64,000 bases of DNA from assembly GCA_900769645.1 (NCBI GenBank), contig CAAGHI010000030.1, forward strand, positions 1 to 64,000, in the 5' to 3' direction. The notes beneath the pieces were generated by a model, which did not search any database, was not told the DNA's origin, and saw only the letters and a program-made list of their open reading frames with translations. This DNA is from Candidatus Gastranaerophilales bacterium. GTDB lineage: Bacteria; Cyanobacteriota; Vampirovibrionia; Gastranaerophilales; Gastranaerophilaceae. The position numbers and the translations under genes were made by a program. How positions within the stretch are numbered: the stretch's first letter is position 1; each line of letters starts with the position of its first letter. Below, piece after piece: positions 16,623-26,142 of the stretch.

Positions 16623-18035
16623 ATGATGAACTTCGCATCAATTAACGGATTAGGAAACAGATTAAATATAACAAGATTTGATGGTGTTACTCAACCATAT
16701 TTCTCATCTTATGTTGATGGATATCCTGAGTACACTTACAATATGGCTCAGGCAATGAAAAACCCTTGTAGCTCTCTTTGGGCTAACCCTCTTATGTTGG
16801 GTACAAATTTGACAGGTTGTGACCCTCGTCAACAACTTCAAGTACAAGCCGGTATTGAAGCAGCCGGACAAGCAGGGCTTTCTGATGGCCTTAAAATCAG
16901 ATTGTCTGGTTATGCAGCAAGATTGACAAATTTGGAATCTCAAATTCAAAGTCTTATGAGCTCTGATAGATTGAATGATGCTCAAAAATCAAAATTACAA
17001 ACTCTTTTGGACAGAATTAATTCAGTAAAACAACAAATCACAAATATGTTTAATAGACAAAATTTAACTGTTCAAGATGCAGAAGCAGTTGCAAGCACAA
17101 TTAGCGATATCGAAAATAGCGCTAAAGAAAAACTTACAGCTATTGCTAAAGAAGTTCAAGAAACTGAAGCTTCTAGAGATGGTGAAAATACAGATGGCGC
17201 AGGCAGCTCAGACGGAACAGATGCTCCAAAAGAAAAAACAGCACAAGAAAAAGCTGCTGAAAAAGCTGCAATGGTAGCAATTTGTGACGAAATTGATACT
17301 TGTATCAGAGGTGCTGGAACAAAATATGACGAATTAAAAACAATTTTGACAGAAAAAATTAACAAAGATAATGTTCTTCAATTGTTCGAAAATTGGAACT
17401 CTTCTTATAAAGGAAAAGAACCTTATACAGGTGGGGATGATGACTACGGTCTTATCGGTTCATTGATGAACGACTGCGAAGGCGAAGAAAAAGAAGAAAT
17501 CGCAAAAATCTTAATAAATGCTCTTCAAGAAAAAGCTCTTTCTCTTGGTATTGATGTAAGCTCAGAAGTTTCAACAGCAATTGCAGCTACTAAGAGTGAA
17601 GGCGGTTGGAAAGCAGGTTTCGGACTTTGGAGCTGGCGTGATGATGACAAAATTTGTCAAGCAGTAAACGCTCTTTATGAAAAAGTAAAAACTGAATCAA
17701 CAAAAGCTGAAGCAAAACAAAAATCAGAAGCTGAAAATGCAAAACGTAAAGAAGCTAATGAAAAAGCTAAAGCTGAAGAAAAAGCAAAACAAGATGCAGT
17801 ACAAAAAGAAACAAATGCTAAAAATCAATTCAAAGATGACTTGCGTGAAATCGTAGGCGATGACAAAGCAGAAATTTCAGATAAAGTTCAATATAAAGAC
17901 GGTCAATTCAAAGTAAGAGTTGAAGGTAGAGATTACTACGGCTCAGATTACAGAAGCTTGGCTGATGAACTTAAAGCTGCAGGCTACAACCCTGAACAAT
18001 ATTTGAAAAAACCAGCTGTTAAAAAAGCTGCATAA
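16623..18035 (+). CDS. Lys/Glu/Ala-rich coiled-coil protein of unknown function
   Basis: 470 residues, no signal peptide. The first 90 residues are mixed, with ITRFDGVTQPYF and NLTGCDPRQQLQ. They are followed by coiled-coil stretches (LTNLESQIQSLMSSDRLN), a Gly/Asp/Ser linker, a globular part with GGWKAGFGLWSWRDDDK, and a strongly charged KAEAKQKSEAENAKRKEANE helix. SD AGGGGAT precedes the start. The codon choice is Lys AAA-rich and even. It probably is well expressed; a Rho-independent terminator follows. I do not recognise the family. Confidence 0.65.
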   Translation: MMNFASINGLGNRLNITRFDGVTQPYFSSYVDGYPEYTYNMAQAMKNPCSSLWANPLMLGTNLTGCDPRQQLQVQAGIEAAGQAGLSDGLKIRLSGYAARLTNLESQIQSLMSSDRLNDAQKSKLQTLLDRINSVKQQITNMFNRQNLTVQDAEAVASTISDIENSAKEKLTAIAKEVQETEASRDGENTDGAGSSDGTDAPKEKTAQEKAAEKAAMVAICDEIDTCIRGAGTKYDELKTILTEKINKDNVLQLFENWNSSYKGKEPYTGGDDDYGLIGSLMNDCEGEEKEEIAKILINALQEKALSLGIDVSSEVSTAIAATKSEGGWKAGFGLWSWRDDDKICQAVNALYEKVKTESTKAEAKQKSEAENAKRKEANEKAKAEEKAKQDAVQKETNAKNQFKDDLREIVGDDKAEISDKVQYKDGQFKVRVEGRDYYGSDYRSLADELKAAGYNPEQYLKKPAVKKAA

Positions 18036-18111
18036 AAGATTTTTAATTAATGATTCCTCATATTTGGTAGAAAAAAGTAGAAGAAATTAGTAGGTTAAAG
18101 TGTGAAATTTC

Positions 18112-18137
18112 AGTCCCCTCTCAAAGGGGACTTTTTC
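18112..18137 (+). terminator. Rho-independent terminator
   Basis: AGTCCCC TCTCAAA GGGGACT followed by TTTTTC, placed about 75 bases after the stop of the preceding coiled-coil gene. Confidence 0.85.
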
Positions 18138-18139
18138 TT

Positions 18140-18643
18140 GTGTGAGCGTGCCGCTCGAACCGCCCCCTGCGATGGGCAGCTAGGCAGCGGTGCTACGCAC
18201 GTAGCCCTCTGTAACAATATTGGTTCAATTGCGCAGCTAAGCAGCTAGGAAGCGAGGCAGCTAAGTAGAGTTTAGATGCCAAGAGGCAAAGAGGGAAAGT
18301 TTGTTACAGAATTGATTACGAAGTCGTCATTCTGAAAGCTTAGAAAAATAATGCGAGTAACGAGCATTAATTTTTCTTGCTATTCAGAATCTATTGTCAA
18401 TTTTAAACAGACTCCGGATCGTAGTCCGGAGTGACAGTTACGGTTTAGTTTTTTACGAAAATAGCAATTGCCCTACCTTATTACAAAGTCGTCATTCTGA
18501 AAAGGCTGGAAATCAAGCGTCTAGCGTAGATTTTCGCCTTATTCAGAATCTAATTTATTATTAATACATGACTTTGAGCAAGTATGCCCAACATACTTTT
18601 AATCCTAACGAACTTAGTGCCTTAGTATCTTATCAACTTTTCA
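18140..18643. repeat. Dense cluster of intergenic repeat modules
   Basis: No gene in about 500 bases. Contents in order: GTGCCGCTCG module; palindrome GCTACGCACGTAGC then CTGTAACAAT; GCAGCTAA 8-mers; GATGCCAA/GAGGCAAA 8-mers ending in GTTTGTTACAG (18299-18309); hairpin GTCATTCTGAAAGCTTAG...GCTATTCAGAATCT (18325-18392); CTCCGG hairpin (18411-18434); reverse copy of the long CAGAATGACGAC hairpin (18488-18551); reverse AAGTATGCCCAAC half-hairpin (18579-18593); TTAGTGCCTTAGTATC array preceded by TAACGAA. Confidence 0.75.
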
Positions 18644-21178
18644 TTAAAACTTTTTCAACTTCGCATGCGCAGCGTCCATAGCCTTTACGCCTTGTTTGCC
18701 AAAATCGATTGTGTACATCATGCTGTCACCGATTTGAGTTACGTCTTGAATATGCCCGATGCCAAGCTTGTCATGGAAAACTCTTTCACCGACATTAAAC
18801 ACATATTCAATCGGAGTTGTTGTCTCCATTCTACGTTGGCGTTCGGCATCTTCTGCCTGTTGCATACGCTCTTTTTGCTTTTTCTCTTCAAGCATACGCT
18901 TAATTGCGTTGTCTTTGAAAAATTCTTTAACTCTTTCGTCATCACGTTGTTTATTCGCCTGTGATTTTACCAAAATCGTGCGAGATGGCGTTCTGTGCGG
19001 TTGTTGAGAGTATGCGGAATTTTGTCTTTGTCTGTCACTTTGCGATTTGCCTGTTGCAAGTCCTCTTGTCGGGGCAACAAAGCCTTTGCCAAAGCCTGAT
19101 GATGGTTTTATGTATCCATAACTGTCAGATTGTGCAGCAGAATATGAATAATTCGATTTGCCTGTTCTGGCTTTTGAAACCGCATTTTGGAAAGTTGAAG
19201 TTCCACTTGTTGAACCTTCAAATCCGATTTTGTTCAACAATTGTGGTGGAATTTCATCAATAAATCTTGATGGGTTGTAATACTTGTATTCGCCCCACAT
19301 TTGACGGCGTTTTGCAGATGTTAGATAAAGTTTTTCTTCTGCACGAGTAACACCAACGTACATCAAGCGGCGTTCTTCTTCCATTTCTGATGGGATATTG
19401 AAAGTTCTTTGGTGCGGAAAAACACCTTCATCGCAGCCGGCAAGGAATACAATCGGGAACTCCAAACCTTTGGCAGAGTGAAGAGTCATCAAAGTTACGT
19501 TGTTTGAAATATCCTCCATTCCGTCAAGGTCTGAAACAAGTGCAACTTGTTGCAAAAACTCGCCGAGTGCATTGTCGCTTTCTTCCGGAACAAATTCTCC
19601 TGCAACGTTCACCAATTCTTGCAAGTTTTCAATATCAGCTTCACTTTCAGGAGTGTTTTGAGATTGCAATTCTGCCAAATATCCTGTTTTTTCGATAACA
19701 AGAGTTACAAAATCTTGCAAAGAATAAGAATCTTTCGCATTTACAAATTTCAAAATTAACTCTGAAAAATCTTTCAATTTTGAACGAGTTCTCGGCGGAA
19801 TTTCAACTGCGTCCTCAATTCTTTGACATGCTGCAAAAAGGCTGATATCTTCTTTGTCAGCGAATTCTGCCAAGTTTTTAATTGTCGTATCGCCGATTGC
19901 ACGTTTCGGAACATTTACAATTCTTCTGAAACTTTGCGAATCATCAGTATTATAGATTAATTTCAAGTAAGCGATAATATCTTTTACTTCTTTACGGTCA
20001 TAGAATTTTAACCCACCGTAGATTTTGTATGGAATTCCGGCGCCCATGCAAGCTTCTTCAAGCGCACGAGATTGCGAATTGGTACGGTAAAGAATTGCGT
20101 AGCGGTTGTAATCTCCGCCAGAATCCTGTTTAATTCTGCTTGCGATAAAGTTTGCCTCGTCCGCCTCATCTTGTGCCTCAAAATAGTCGATAAGTTCTCC
20201 ATCACCTTTTTGAGAATAAAGAACTTTATCAACACGCTCTGTATTGTTCTCAATGATTGCGTTTGCAACGTTCAAGATGTTTGCAGTTGAACGGTAATTT
20301 TGTTCAAGTTTGATTAATTTTGTTTTTTTGAAATCTTTTTGGAAGTTCAAAATAATAGTGTAATCAGCGCCACGCCAACTATAAATTGACTGATCGACAT
20401 CACCTACAACGCATAATGAGCGTTCATCAGGAATTTCTGGTTCAAGGTTTGTGTAAAGCATATTGATAAGCTTGTATTGCGCCATGTTGGTATCCTGAAA
20501 CTCGTCGACCAAAATGTGTTGAAATCTGTCATAATACTGTTGACGAACTTCTTTGCACTGTTCAAGAAGTTTTACTGTCAACATCAACATGTCATCAAAA
20601 TCGATTGCGTTGTTGTTGTTTAGTGAGTTTTCATATTCTTCGTAAATTGCTGCAATTTTTTGAGACTTAAAATCTCGTGCAAAAGTTGCGAAAGTGTATG
20701 CATCTTGCATTTTGTTTTTAGCGTTAGAAATAACTGTTTTCACAAGTTTTGGGGCATAAACTTTATCATCAAGATTAAGTTTTTTGATAGCCTGTTTAAT
20801 TACGGCGTTAGAATCTGTTTCGTCATAAATCGAAAAGTTTTTATCAAGTTTTTTGCCTGATTGAAAGCTGTAATTTTCAATATTTTCTCTCAAAATTCTT
20901 CCGCAAATACCGTGGAATGTGCCGACCCACATATATTTTACGACATTTTCGCCCAAGATGTTCCCTAGACGTTCTTTCATCTCTTTTGCGGCTTTGTTGG
21001 TAAATGTTACGGCTAGAATGTTTCGAGGTCTAACACCGTTTTGTATGAGGTAAGCAATTCTTGAAGTTAATAATTTAGTTTTTCCACTGCCTGCGCCTGC
21101 AAGGACAAGTAAAGGTCCTCGAACGGTTTCCACAGCTTCTCTTTGTTCTTTGTTAAGATTATCCAATATATTTTCCAT
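18644..21178 (-). CDS. pcrA: ATP-dependent DNA helicase, UvrD/PcrA family
   Basis: Superfamily 1A 3'-5' helicase of repair and replication, 844 residues. Seen: Q-motif LNKEQREAVE, Walker A AGAGSGKTKLL, VTFTNKAAKEM, Walker B VDEFQDTN, VGDVDQSIYSWRGAD, LEQNYRST, VTLMTLHSAKGLEFPIVF and VGVTRAEEKLYL. The C-terminus has a low-complexity linker and a small Tudor-like end (VGERVFHDKLGIGHI) typical of PcrA. The start at 21178 is chosen for its AGGGAT ribosome site and family N-terminus; the frame extends upstream to 21220. Confidence 0.95.
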   Translation of the reverse strand: MENILDNLNKEQREAVETVRGPLLVLAGAGSGKTKLLTSRIAYLIQNGVRPRNILAVTFTNKAAKEMKERLGNILGENVVKYMWVGTFHGICGRILRENIENYSFQSGKKLDKNFSIYDETDSNAVIKQAIKKLNLDDKVYAPKLVKTVISNAKNKMQDAYTFATFARDFKSQKIAAIYEEYENSLNNNNAIDFDDMLMLTVKLLEQCKEVRQQYYDRFQHILVDEFQDTNMAQYKLINMLYTNLEPEIPDERSLCVVGDVDQSIYSWRGADYTIILNFQKDFKKTKLIKLEQNYRSTANILNVANAIIENNTERVDKVLYSQKGDGELIDYFEAQDEADEANFIASRIKQDSGGDYNRYAILYRTNSQSRALEEACMGAGIPYKIYGGLKFYDRKEVKDIIAYLKLIYNTDDSQSFRRIVNVPKRAIGDTTIKNLAEFADKEDISLFAACQRIEDAVEIPPRTRSKLKDFSELILKFVNAKDSYSLQDFVTLVIEKTGYLAELQSQNTPESEADIENLQELVNVAGEFVPEESDNALGEFLQQVALVSDLDGMEDISNNVTLMTLHSAKGLEFPIVFLAGCDEGVFPHQRTFNIPSEMEEERRLMYVGVTRAEEKLYLTSAKRRQMWGEYKYYNPSRFIDEIPPQLLNKIGFEGSTSGTSTFQNAVSKARTGKSNYSYSAAQSDSYGYIKPSSGFGKGFVAPTRGLATGKSQSDRQRQNSAYSQQPHRTPSRTILVKSQANKQRDDERVKEFFKDNAIKRMLEEKKQKERMQQAEDAERQRRMETTTPIEYVFNVGERVFHDKLGIGHIQDVTQIGDSMMYTIDFGKQGVKAMDAAHAKLKKF

Positions 21179-21260
21179 ATCCCTATTCCCAAAATCAAAT
21201 TTTTGTGATATAATCAGCATAAACTAAAAATGTATAGATTGCAATCAGAAAGTAGGAAAA

Positions 21261-21863
21261 ATGACAGAAACTGATATGACAAAAGTATTTATGGGTTCAG
21301 AAGGCGAAAACAAAGAAAAACAAAGCTCAATCGTTGTTCCGATTGATGAAGATATGGATACTGTTTCATCAGGTTCACCCGATACAGTTGATGAACTTGC
21401 TATGGAATTAGCAACTATTCAACAGTCCGCCAAGCGTATAGCTATTATCGGAAGTCGTAATCTTCCTATTACTCACCAACAGATGATTGAAACATTGTCA
21501 ACAGCGCTTGTAATGCAAGGCAATACAATTATCACATCAGGTGGTTCATCAGGTACTAACGCCGCTGCAATTCGTGGCGCTATGAAAGCTAACCCTGACA
21601 AATTAAGAGTGATTTTACCTCAAACAATTGGTCAGCAGCCATCAGATGTTCAAAACCAGCTTATTGGTGTTCCAAATATTATTGAACACCCTGACAGAGC
21701 TATGATGACTTTGGCAGATGCTTCAAGAGTTTGTAACAGAGAAATTATTGATGATTGTAATCAATTAATCTGTTTCTTATCACACACAAGTAAAACTTTG
21801 CACAACGCTGTTCAATACGCAGAAGAAGGGCACAAAGTTATTACGGTGTTCTATTTGGATTAA
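21261..21863 (+). CDS. SLOG/DprA-like Rossmann-fold protein
   Basis: 200 residues. After a polar 55-residue N-terminus comes a single SLOG (SMF/LOG) domain: RIAIIGSRNLP, then TIITSGGSSGTNAAAIRGAM, the nucleotide-binding core of DprA-like proteins. It lacks the extra DprA domains and is annotated in related genomes as DNA recombination-mediator protein A-like. The ligand is unknown. Its start lies about 80 bases from the divergent helicase start. SD TAGGAAAA. Confidence 0.75.
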   Translation: MTETDMTKVFMGSEGENKEKQSSIVVPIDEDMDTVSSGSPDTVDELAMELATIQQSAKRIAIIGSRNLPITHQQMIETLSTALVMQGNTIITSGGSSGTNAAAIRGAMKANPDKLRVILPQTIGQQPSDVQNQLIGVPNIIEHPDRAMMTLADASRVCNREIIDDCNQLICFLSHTSKTLHNAVQYAEEGHKVITVFYLD

Positions 21864-21866
21864 TAA

Positions 21867-21901
21867 AGTGAAAAGTGAAAGGTGAGAAGTGAAAAGACCA
21901 T
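21867..21901. repeat. Half of a GTGAAAA-type element
   Basis: Units GTGAAAA, GTGAAAG, GTGAGAA, GTGAAAA in a row after the SLOG gene, without the usual core or right arm. Fits a decayed copy of the palindromic family. Confidence 0.6.
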
Positions 21902-21934
21902 TACGGGAATGATCTTTTGATTTTGTGCGTAAGT

Positions 21935-23104
21935 ATGACCGAAAACCTAAAAAAACTTACCGGTAAAAATAAAAACGACTACGAAACTGTTGCAAAACAC
22001 CTCGTAGATGATTGCGATGTCGAATTGTTTAAGGAACTTGTCGATAACGACGATTTTCTTTTTGATTTTGTCAAAAACAATGTTGCGCAAAGGATTGAAA
22101 ATGCGATTAATCAGAATAATTACCAAAATTTAGTCGGATTTTTGAAATATTATTCTCAGTCTTATGAGGACGTAATTGTTGATTCGCTTGTGAAATTTGC
22201 CGATGAGGACTTGACAGACTTGATGTTGGATAAGTTTGAAAACGGTTGTGATAATGAAAAAACTTATGCTGCAAAATATTTTGCGAAGGTTCAAGATCCG
22301 CTTGCGTATGAATTTTTGAGGATAAATTCTTATTCTGATAACGAGTTTTTGGCGCAAAATTGCGCAATTGCACTCGGAGCGTGGCATGATGAAAAAAGTT
22401 TTGATGAAGCGATTGAAAAACTTCAAAATTCTGATGATTTTGAAAAGTTGTCAGGTGTGAAGTTTTTGACTGCTTATGGGGACAAAAAGGCTGTTCCGAT
22501 GCTTTTTGAAGCGATGAAAATTTCAACAATGGCTGAAAATATTGCAGGTGAAATCCCGTATCTTGTGCCACTTTACGAACTTATTAAAAGTGATTATGAA
22601 AATGCGCTGTTGGCAATTATTTATATTACGAATGCACTTGGAGAAATCTTGCCGCTTTCGGTTGTGTTTGATTTTGAACTTTTTGAGGTGTTTGAGGAGC
22701 TAATTAATAATCACGACGATAGCAAGGTCGCAATTACAATCCTCAATGCCCGTGATAAATTTGACACTTTGACTGAGAATGACGAATATCTTTTTGATGA
22801 GGATAAAAATACTAAAAACGAGATTTTTGATATCAAAAAGCTTTTGAACAGTGTTAAGAAAAAAGATTTAGAAAAATATATTAATGATGAATTGAAAGAA
22901 GATAGTCCGTTTGTCATTACGGCGCTTGACTTTGCGACAGATGAACTTGCTATTCGAGAACTTTTGAAGTCAAATAATCAAACACTTATTTTGAAAACTG
23001 CAGAAATTTTGAAATCTCTCGGTAGTTTTGATGAAACAGCTCGCACCGTGGCACTTTTGAAGGTTACTGATATAAACATAAAAGCAATTATTAGGGCGTT
23101 GTAA
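21935..23104 (+). CDS. HEAT-repeat-like protein
   Basis: 389 acidic residues forming repeated helical pairs (for example DEKSFDEAIEKLQNSDDFEK and DKKAVPMLFEAMKIST), consistent with HEAT/armadillo-type repeats. No signal peptide or membrane segment. The ATG at 21935 is preferred to an upstream TTG at 21917. It is followed 24 bases later by the Nudix gene, which has its own promoter. The partner is unknown. Confidence 0.65.
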   Translation: MTENLKKLTGKNKNDYETVAKHLVDDCDVELFKELVDNDDFLFDFVKNNVAQRIENAINQNNYQNLVGFLKYYSQSYEDVIVDSLVKFADEDLTDLMLDKFENGCDNEKTYAAKYFAKVQDPLAYEFLRINSYSDNEFLAQNCAIALGAWHDEKSFDEAIEKLQNSDDFEKLSGVKFLTAYGDKKAVPMLFEAMKISTMAENIAGEIPYLVPLYELIKSDYENALLAIIYITNALGEILPLSVVFDFELFEVFEELINNHDDSKVAITILNARDKFDTLTENDEYLFDEDKNTKNEIFDIKKLLNSVKKKDLEKYINDELKEDSPFVITALDFATDELAIRELLKSNNQTLILKTAEILKSLGSFDETARTVALLKVTDINIKAIIRAL

Positions 23105-23116
23105 GTTTTTTCATGC

Positions 23117-23128
23117 TATAATCAAATT
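23117..23128 (+). promoter_or_regulatory. Extended -10 six bases before an ATG
   Basis: TGC-TATAAT (TATAAT at 23117-23122) then six bases and ATG at 23129; no ribosome site. Predicts a leaderless mRNA for the Nudix gene. Confidence 0.6.
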
Positions 23129-23656
23129 ATGGAATTTGCAGAAAAAACATTGGACTCAAAATTAATATTTGACGGTAGAGTCGTTAAATTGTACAAAGAC
23201 AGCGTGGAATTGTCAACAGGACAAACTTCTTTTAGAGAAGTGGTGAAGCACTCCGGTGGCGTGGTCGTTTTGGCTTATAAGGGAAGTAAAATTCTTCTTG
23301 TAAAACAATTTCGCTACCCAATGAAAGAGGTTTTGTATGAACTTCCGGCCGGAAAACTTGAACCGAATGAAGATCCGTTTGAAGCGGCAAAACGTGAACT
23401 TGAAGAAGAAACAGGCTATTGCGCAGATAATTGGACTGACTTAGGGTTTGTTTACACTTCCCCTGGGTACAGTGATGAAAAATTATATCTTTACAAGGCT
23501 GAAAACCTTGAATTTACTCATTGTCACCCTGATGAAGGTGAAATTTTGGAACCGTTGGAAATTGAAGCAGACGAAGTTTTCAAAATGATTAATGATGGCA
23601 GAATTATTGATGCCAAGACGCTTTGTGTGTTGATGAAAGCTCAGATTAAAGGATAA
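23129..23656 (+). CDS. Nudix hydrolase, ADP-ribose pyrophosphatase-like
   Basis: 175 residues, the size of NudF/ADPRase enzymes that hydrolyse ADP-ribose and similar nucleoside diphosphates. The Nudix box is complete: GKLEPNEDPFEAAKRELEEE followed by TG. It is preceded by the ADPRase-type strand VLAYKGSKILLVKQFRYP and followed by YTSPGYSDEKLYLY. It heads a short group with the Cof-type phosphatase three bases downstream. Confidence 0.9.
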   Translation: MEFAEKTLDSKLIFDGRVVKLYKDSVELSTGQTSFREVVKHSGGVVVLAYKGSKILLVKQFRYPMKEVLYELPAGKLEPNEDPFEAAKRELEEETGYCADNWTDLGFVYTSPGYSDEKLYLYKAENLEFTHCHPDEGEILEPLEIEADEVFKMINDGRIIDAKTLCVLMKAQIKG

Positions 23657-23659
23657 ATT

Positions 23660-24466
23660 ATGACAGGCAAAATTAAACTTGTTGCAACTGATATTGATGG
23701 AACGCTTGTAAAATGGGACACAAGTGTTTCTGATGGGGTCAAAAATTGTATTAAAAATTTGCAGGAAAACGGTGTCAAAGTTGTTCTTGTAACAGGTAGA
23801 ATGCATTGTGCCACAAAGCATTTGAGAGATGAGTTAGAACTAAATTCGCCCGTTGTTTCGTATCAGGGCGGCTTGATTAAAGATAGCGATGGCAAAACGC
23901 TTTACCAAGAAAATCTTGATAGTGACTGTGCAAAAGAGATTATTGACTGGGCACACAAAAATGATGTTCATTTGAACTTGTATATCGACGATAAATTATA
24001 TGTCGAAAAAGACGACGATTGCGTGAAAAGATACACTGACGGCAAGTTTGTGCCATATACGGTTTGTCCGTTTGAGTCGTTGAAGATTGAAAATGTGAAC
24101 AAGATTTTGGCTATCGATTATGGAAATGCAGAGCGTGTAACAGGCTGGGTGAACGAGTTACAGGCGAAATTTCCGGAACTTTATATTGTAAAATCAACTC
24201 CATTTTTCTGTGAAATCGGAAGCTCTATGGCTAAAAAGTCTTTAGGCGTTGAGTTTTTGGCAAAATATTGGAACTTGTCACAAGATGAGATTTTGACAAT
24301 CGGAGATCAAAATAACGACATAGAACTTTTGAAAGCCGGCGGAGTTAAGGTTGCAATGGGTAATGCGACGCCGGAACTTAAAGAATGTGCAAATTATATC
24401 ACTGATTCAGTTGAAAACGATGGATTTGTGAAGGCAATCGAAAAGTTTTGCTTTTGCAAGGCGTAA
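23660..24466 (+). CDS. Cof-type HAD-superfamily phosphatase
   Basis: 268 residues, HAD class IIB. Seen: ATDIDGTLV (catalytic Asp and second Asp), VLVTGRMHC (Thr motif II), the cap domain in the middle, Lys in SMAKKSLGVEFLAKYW (motif III) and LTIGDQNNDIELL (motif IV). Likely dephosphorylates sugar phosphates or flavin/pyridoxal phosphates; the substrate cannot be read from sequence. It starts three bases after the Nudix stop with SD AAAGGAT, so the two are co-transcribed. Confidence 0.9.
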   Translation: MTGKIKLVATDIDGTLVKWDTSVSDGVKNCIKNLQENGVKVVLVTGRMHCATKHLRDELELNSPVVSYQGGLIKDSDGKTLYQENLDSDCAKEIIDWAHKNDVHLNLYIDDKLYVEKDDDCVKRYTDGKFVPYTVCPFESLKIENVNKILAIDYGNAERVTGWVNELQAKFPELYIVKSTPFFCEIGSSMAKKSLGVEFLAKYWNLSQDEILTIGDQNNDIELLKAGGVKVAMGNATPELKECANYITDSVENDGFVKAIEKFCFCKA

Positions 24467-24487
24467 AATATATACGGTGTTACATTC

Positions 24488-24522
24488 TTGCTAAAATTTT
24501 CAAAATAAGTTAAACTCATTTT
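24488..24522 (+). promoter_or_regulatory. Promoter for leaderless TrmB-type regulator
   Basis: TTGCTA (24488-24493), 17-base spacer, TAAACT (24511-24516), then six bases to the ATG at 24523. No ribosome site. Confidence 0.55.
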
Positions 24523-25320
24523 ATGGACGAGATTGTTGAAAAGTTAAAAGAGATTGGGCTGAATGAGTACCAGTCAAAGGTTTATATCGCTTTGTTAAAG
24601 AAATTTCCGGCAACAGGGTATGAGATTAGCAAACTTGCAAATATTCCTCAATCAAGGACTTATGACACCTTGAAAAGTTTGGAAAGTCTGAATATTGCAC
24701 TTGCGTCAAATTCAAAACCCGTGACATATACGCCGATTAAGCCTAAAGAATTGACGAAACGATACAAACGCAAGATTGATTCGACGATAAATTTTCTTGA
24801 GAAAAAACTTCCGTCTGTAAAAGAAGAAGAGTACACAGAGCCAATAATCGGGCTTAGTGGCAAAACAAAAATTATTGATAAAGTTATTGAAATTATCAAA
24901 GAGGCGAAAAAGTCTGTATATATTGAACTTTGGGGACAGGATTTTAAATATGTTGAACAACATTTGCTCGACGCATACAATCGTGGGCTTGATGTGAAAA
25001 TAGTTAAATTTGATAATTTTACATGCAATTTCGGTGCTGTTTTTGAACATTCAGGTGTACCGATGTTGGAGCATTATACAAGTGGAAAGTTCGTGTTTCT
25101 TTCTGCTGATGATAATGAGGGACTTTTTGGAGTTACTCAACCTACTAAAAATGGTCAGCCGAATGTTATTTGGACAAAAAATTCTGAAGTTGTATTTCTG
25201 ATTAAGGCGCTGCTTGTCCATGATATGTATATGATTGATATCTCGGACAATTTCCCTGAACAGTTGAGGTATTTCTATGGCGCAGGTTTGAAAAAGTTAC
25301 GGGATAAAATTTTACATTAA
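24523..25320 (+). CDS. TrmB-family transcriptional regulator
   Basis: 265 residues. The N-terminal winged helix reads LNEYQSKVYIALLKKFPATG and IPQSRTYDTLKSLESLNIAL, the TrmB DNA-binding domain. The C-terminal half (KSVYIELWGQDFKYVEQHLL and following) matches the phospholipase-D-like TrmB effector domain that binds sugars in archaeal members. TrmB proteins are common in Archaea and scattered in Bacteria. The target genes are unknown. Confidence 0.85.
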   Translation: MDEIVEKLKEIGLNEYQSKVYIALLKKFPATGYEISKLANIPQSRTYDTLKSLESLNIALASNSKPVTYTPIKPKELTKRYKRKIDSTINFLEKKLPSVKEEEYTEPIIGLSGKTKIIDKVIEIIKEAKKSVYIELWGQDFKYVEQHLLDAYNRGLDVKIVKFDNFTCNFGAVFEHSGVPMLEHYTSGKFVFLSADDNEGLFGVTQPTKNGQPNVIWTKNSEVVFLIKALLVHDMYMIDISDNFPEQLRYFYGAGLKKLRDKILH

Positions 25321-25414
25321 TTTACTTTCAAAAAATTTTTAGGGGTGTATAATTGTTAAAAAGACGGAGATTATAATTGTGGCATGCTTTTAAGCTCGCA
25401 AAGATGGTGGGAAA

Positions 25415-26032
25415 ATGTACGGATATAGTTTTGAATTAATTACAGGGCCGATGAGTTGTGGCAAAACAGAAGAACTTTTAAGACGAGTTAGACGTTCGAT
25501 TATTGCAAAGAGAAAAGTTAAGGTTATTTCGCCAGAGGTTGATACTCGTGCAAAAGGCGATTATATTGAATCAAGAAACGGCTTGTGGCTTGATGCGATT
25601 AAGGTTAAGCACGCTATTCAGATTATGAGCGTTGTAAAACCGGAAGATGAAGTTATTGCGATTGATGAACTTCAATTTTTCGATCCTAACATTGTTAAAG
25701 TTATTTCAAAACTTATGGACGAAGGTAAAAAAGTTATCGGTACAGGCTTGGAACTTGATTTTAAGGCTGAACCTTTCGGGAGTATGCCTGAATTGATGTG
25801 TATTGCAACAGAAGTTCATAAACTTCACGCAGTTTGCATGAAATGTGGTTGTGAGAATGCGACAAGAACTCAAAGACTTATTGACGGAAAACCAGCTGAT
25901 AAAAATTCACCATTGATTATGATTGGTGGCGACGAAACATATGAAGCTCGTTGTATAAAATGTTATGAACTCCCAGATAGGGAATTAGAAAAGAAGAAAA
26001 AAGGGTTTAAGCTTCTAAGTTTTGAACATTAG
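25415..26032 (+). CDS. tdk: Thymidine kinase
   Basis: Type II thymidine kinase of pyrimidine salvage, 205 residues. P-loop GPMSCGKT (residues 11-18), VIAIDELQFF with the catalytic Glu, the lasso-type loop, and zinc ligands MKCGCE and RCIKCYE. It has a weak GGTGGG ribosome site, and TATAAT boxes lie upstream at about 25349 and 25373. Confidence 0.95.
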   Translation: MYGYSFELITGPMSCGKTEELLRRVRRSIIAKRKVKVISPEVDTRAKGDYIESRNGLWLDAIKVKHAIQIMSVVKPEDEVIAIDELQFFDPNIVKVISKLMDEGKKVIGTGLELDFKAEPFGSMPELMCIATEVHKLHAVCMKCGCENATRTQRLIDGKPADKNSPLIMIGGDETYEARCIKCYELPDRELEKKKKGFKLLSFEH

Positions 26033-26047
26033 AAGTTAAATGTGAGT

Positions 26048-26119
26048 TGTCATTCTGAAAGCTTAGAATATTAATGTGAGCGAAGAGCGAACATATAATA
26101 TTCTTGCTATTCAGAATCT
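26048..26119. repeat. Hairpin of the TCATTCTGAAAGCTTAG family
   Basis: GTCATTCTGAAAGCTTAGAA...TTCTTGCTATTCAGAATCTC, with the arms pairing around an AT-rich loop containing GAGCGAAGAGCG. The second copy is at 18325-18392, with loop changes only. Confidence 0.8.
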
Positions 26120-26142
26120 CTTATAAATTATTTAATTATAAT

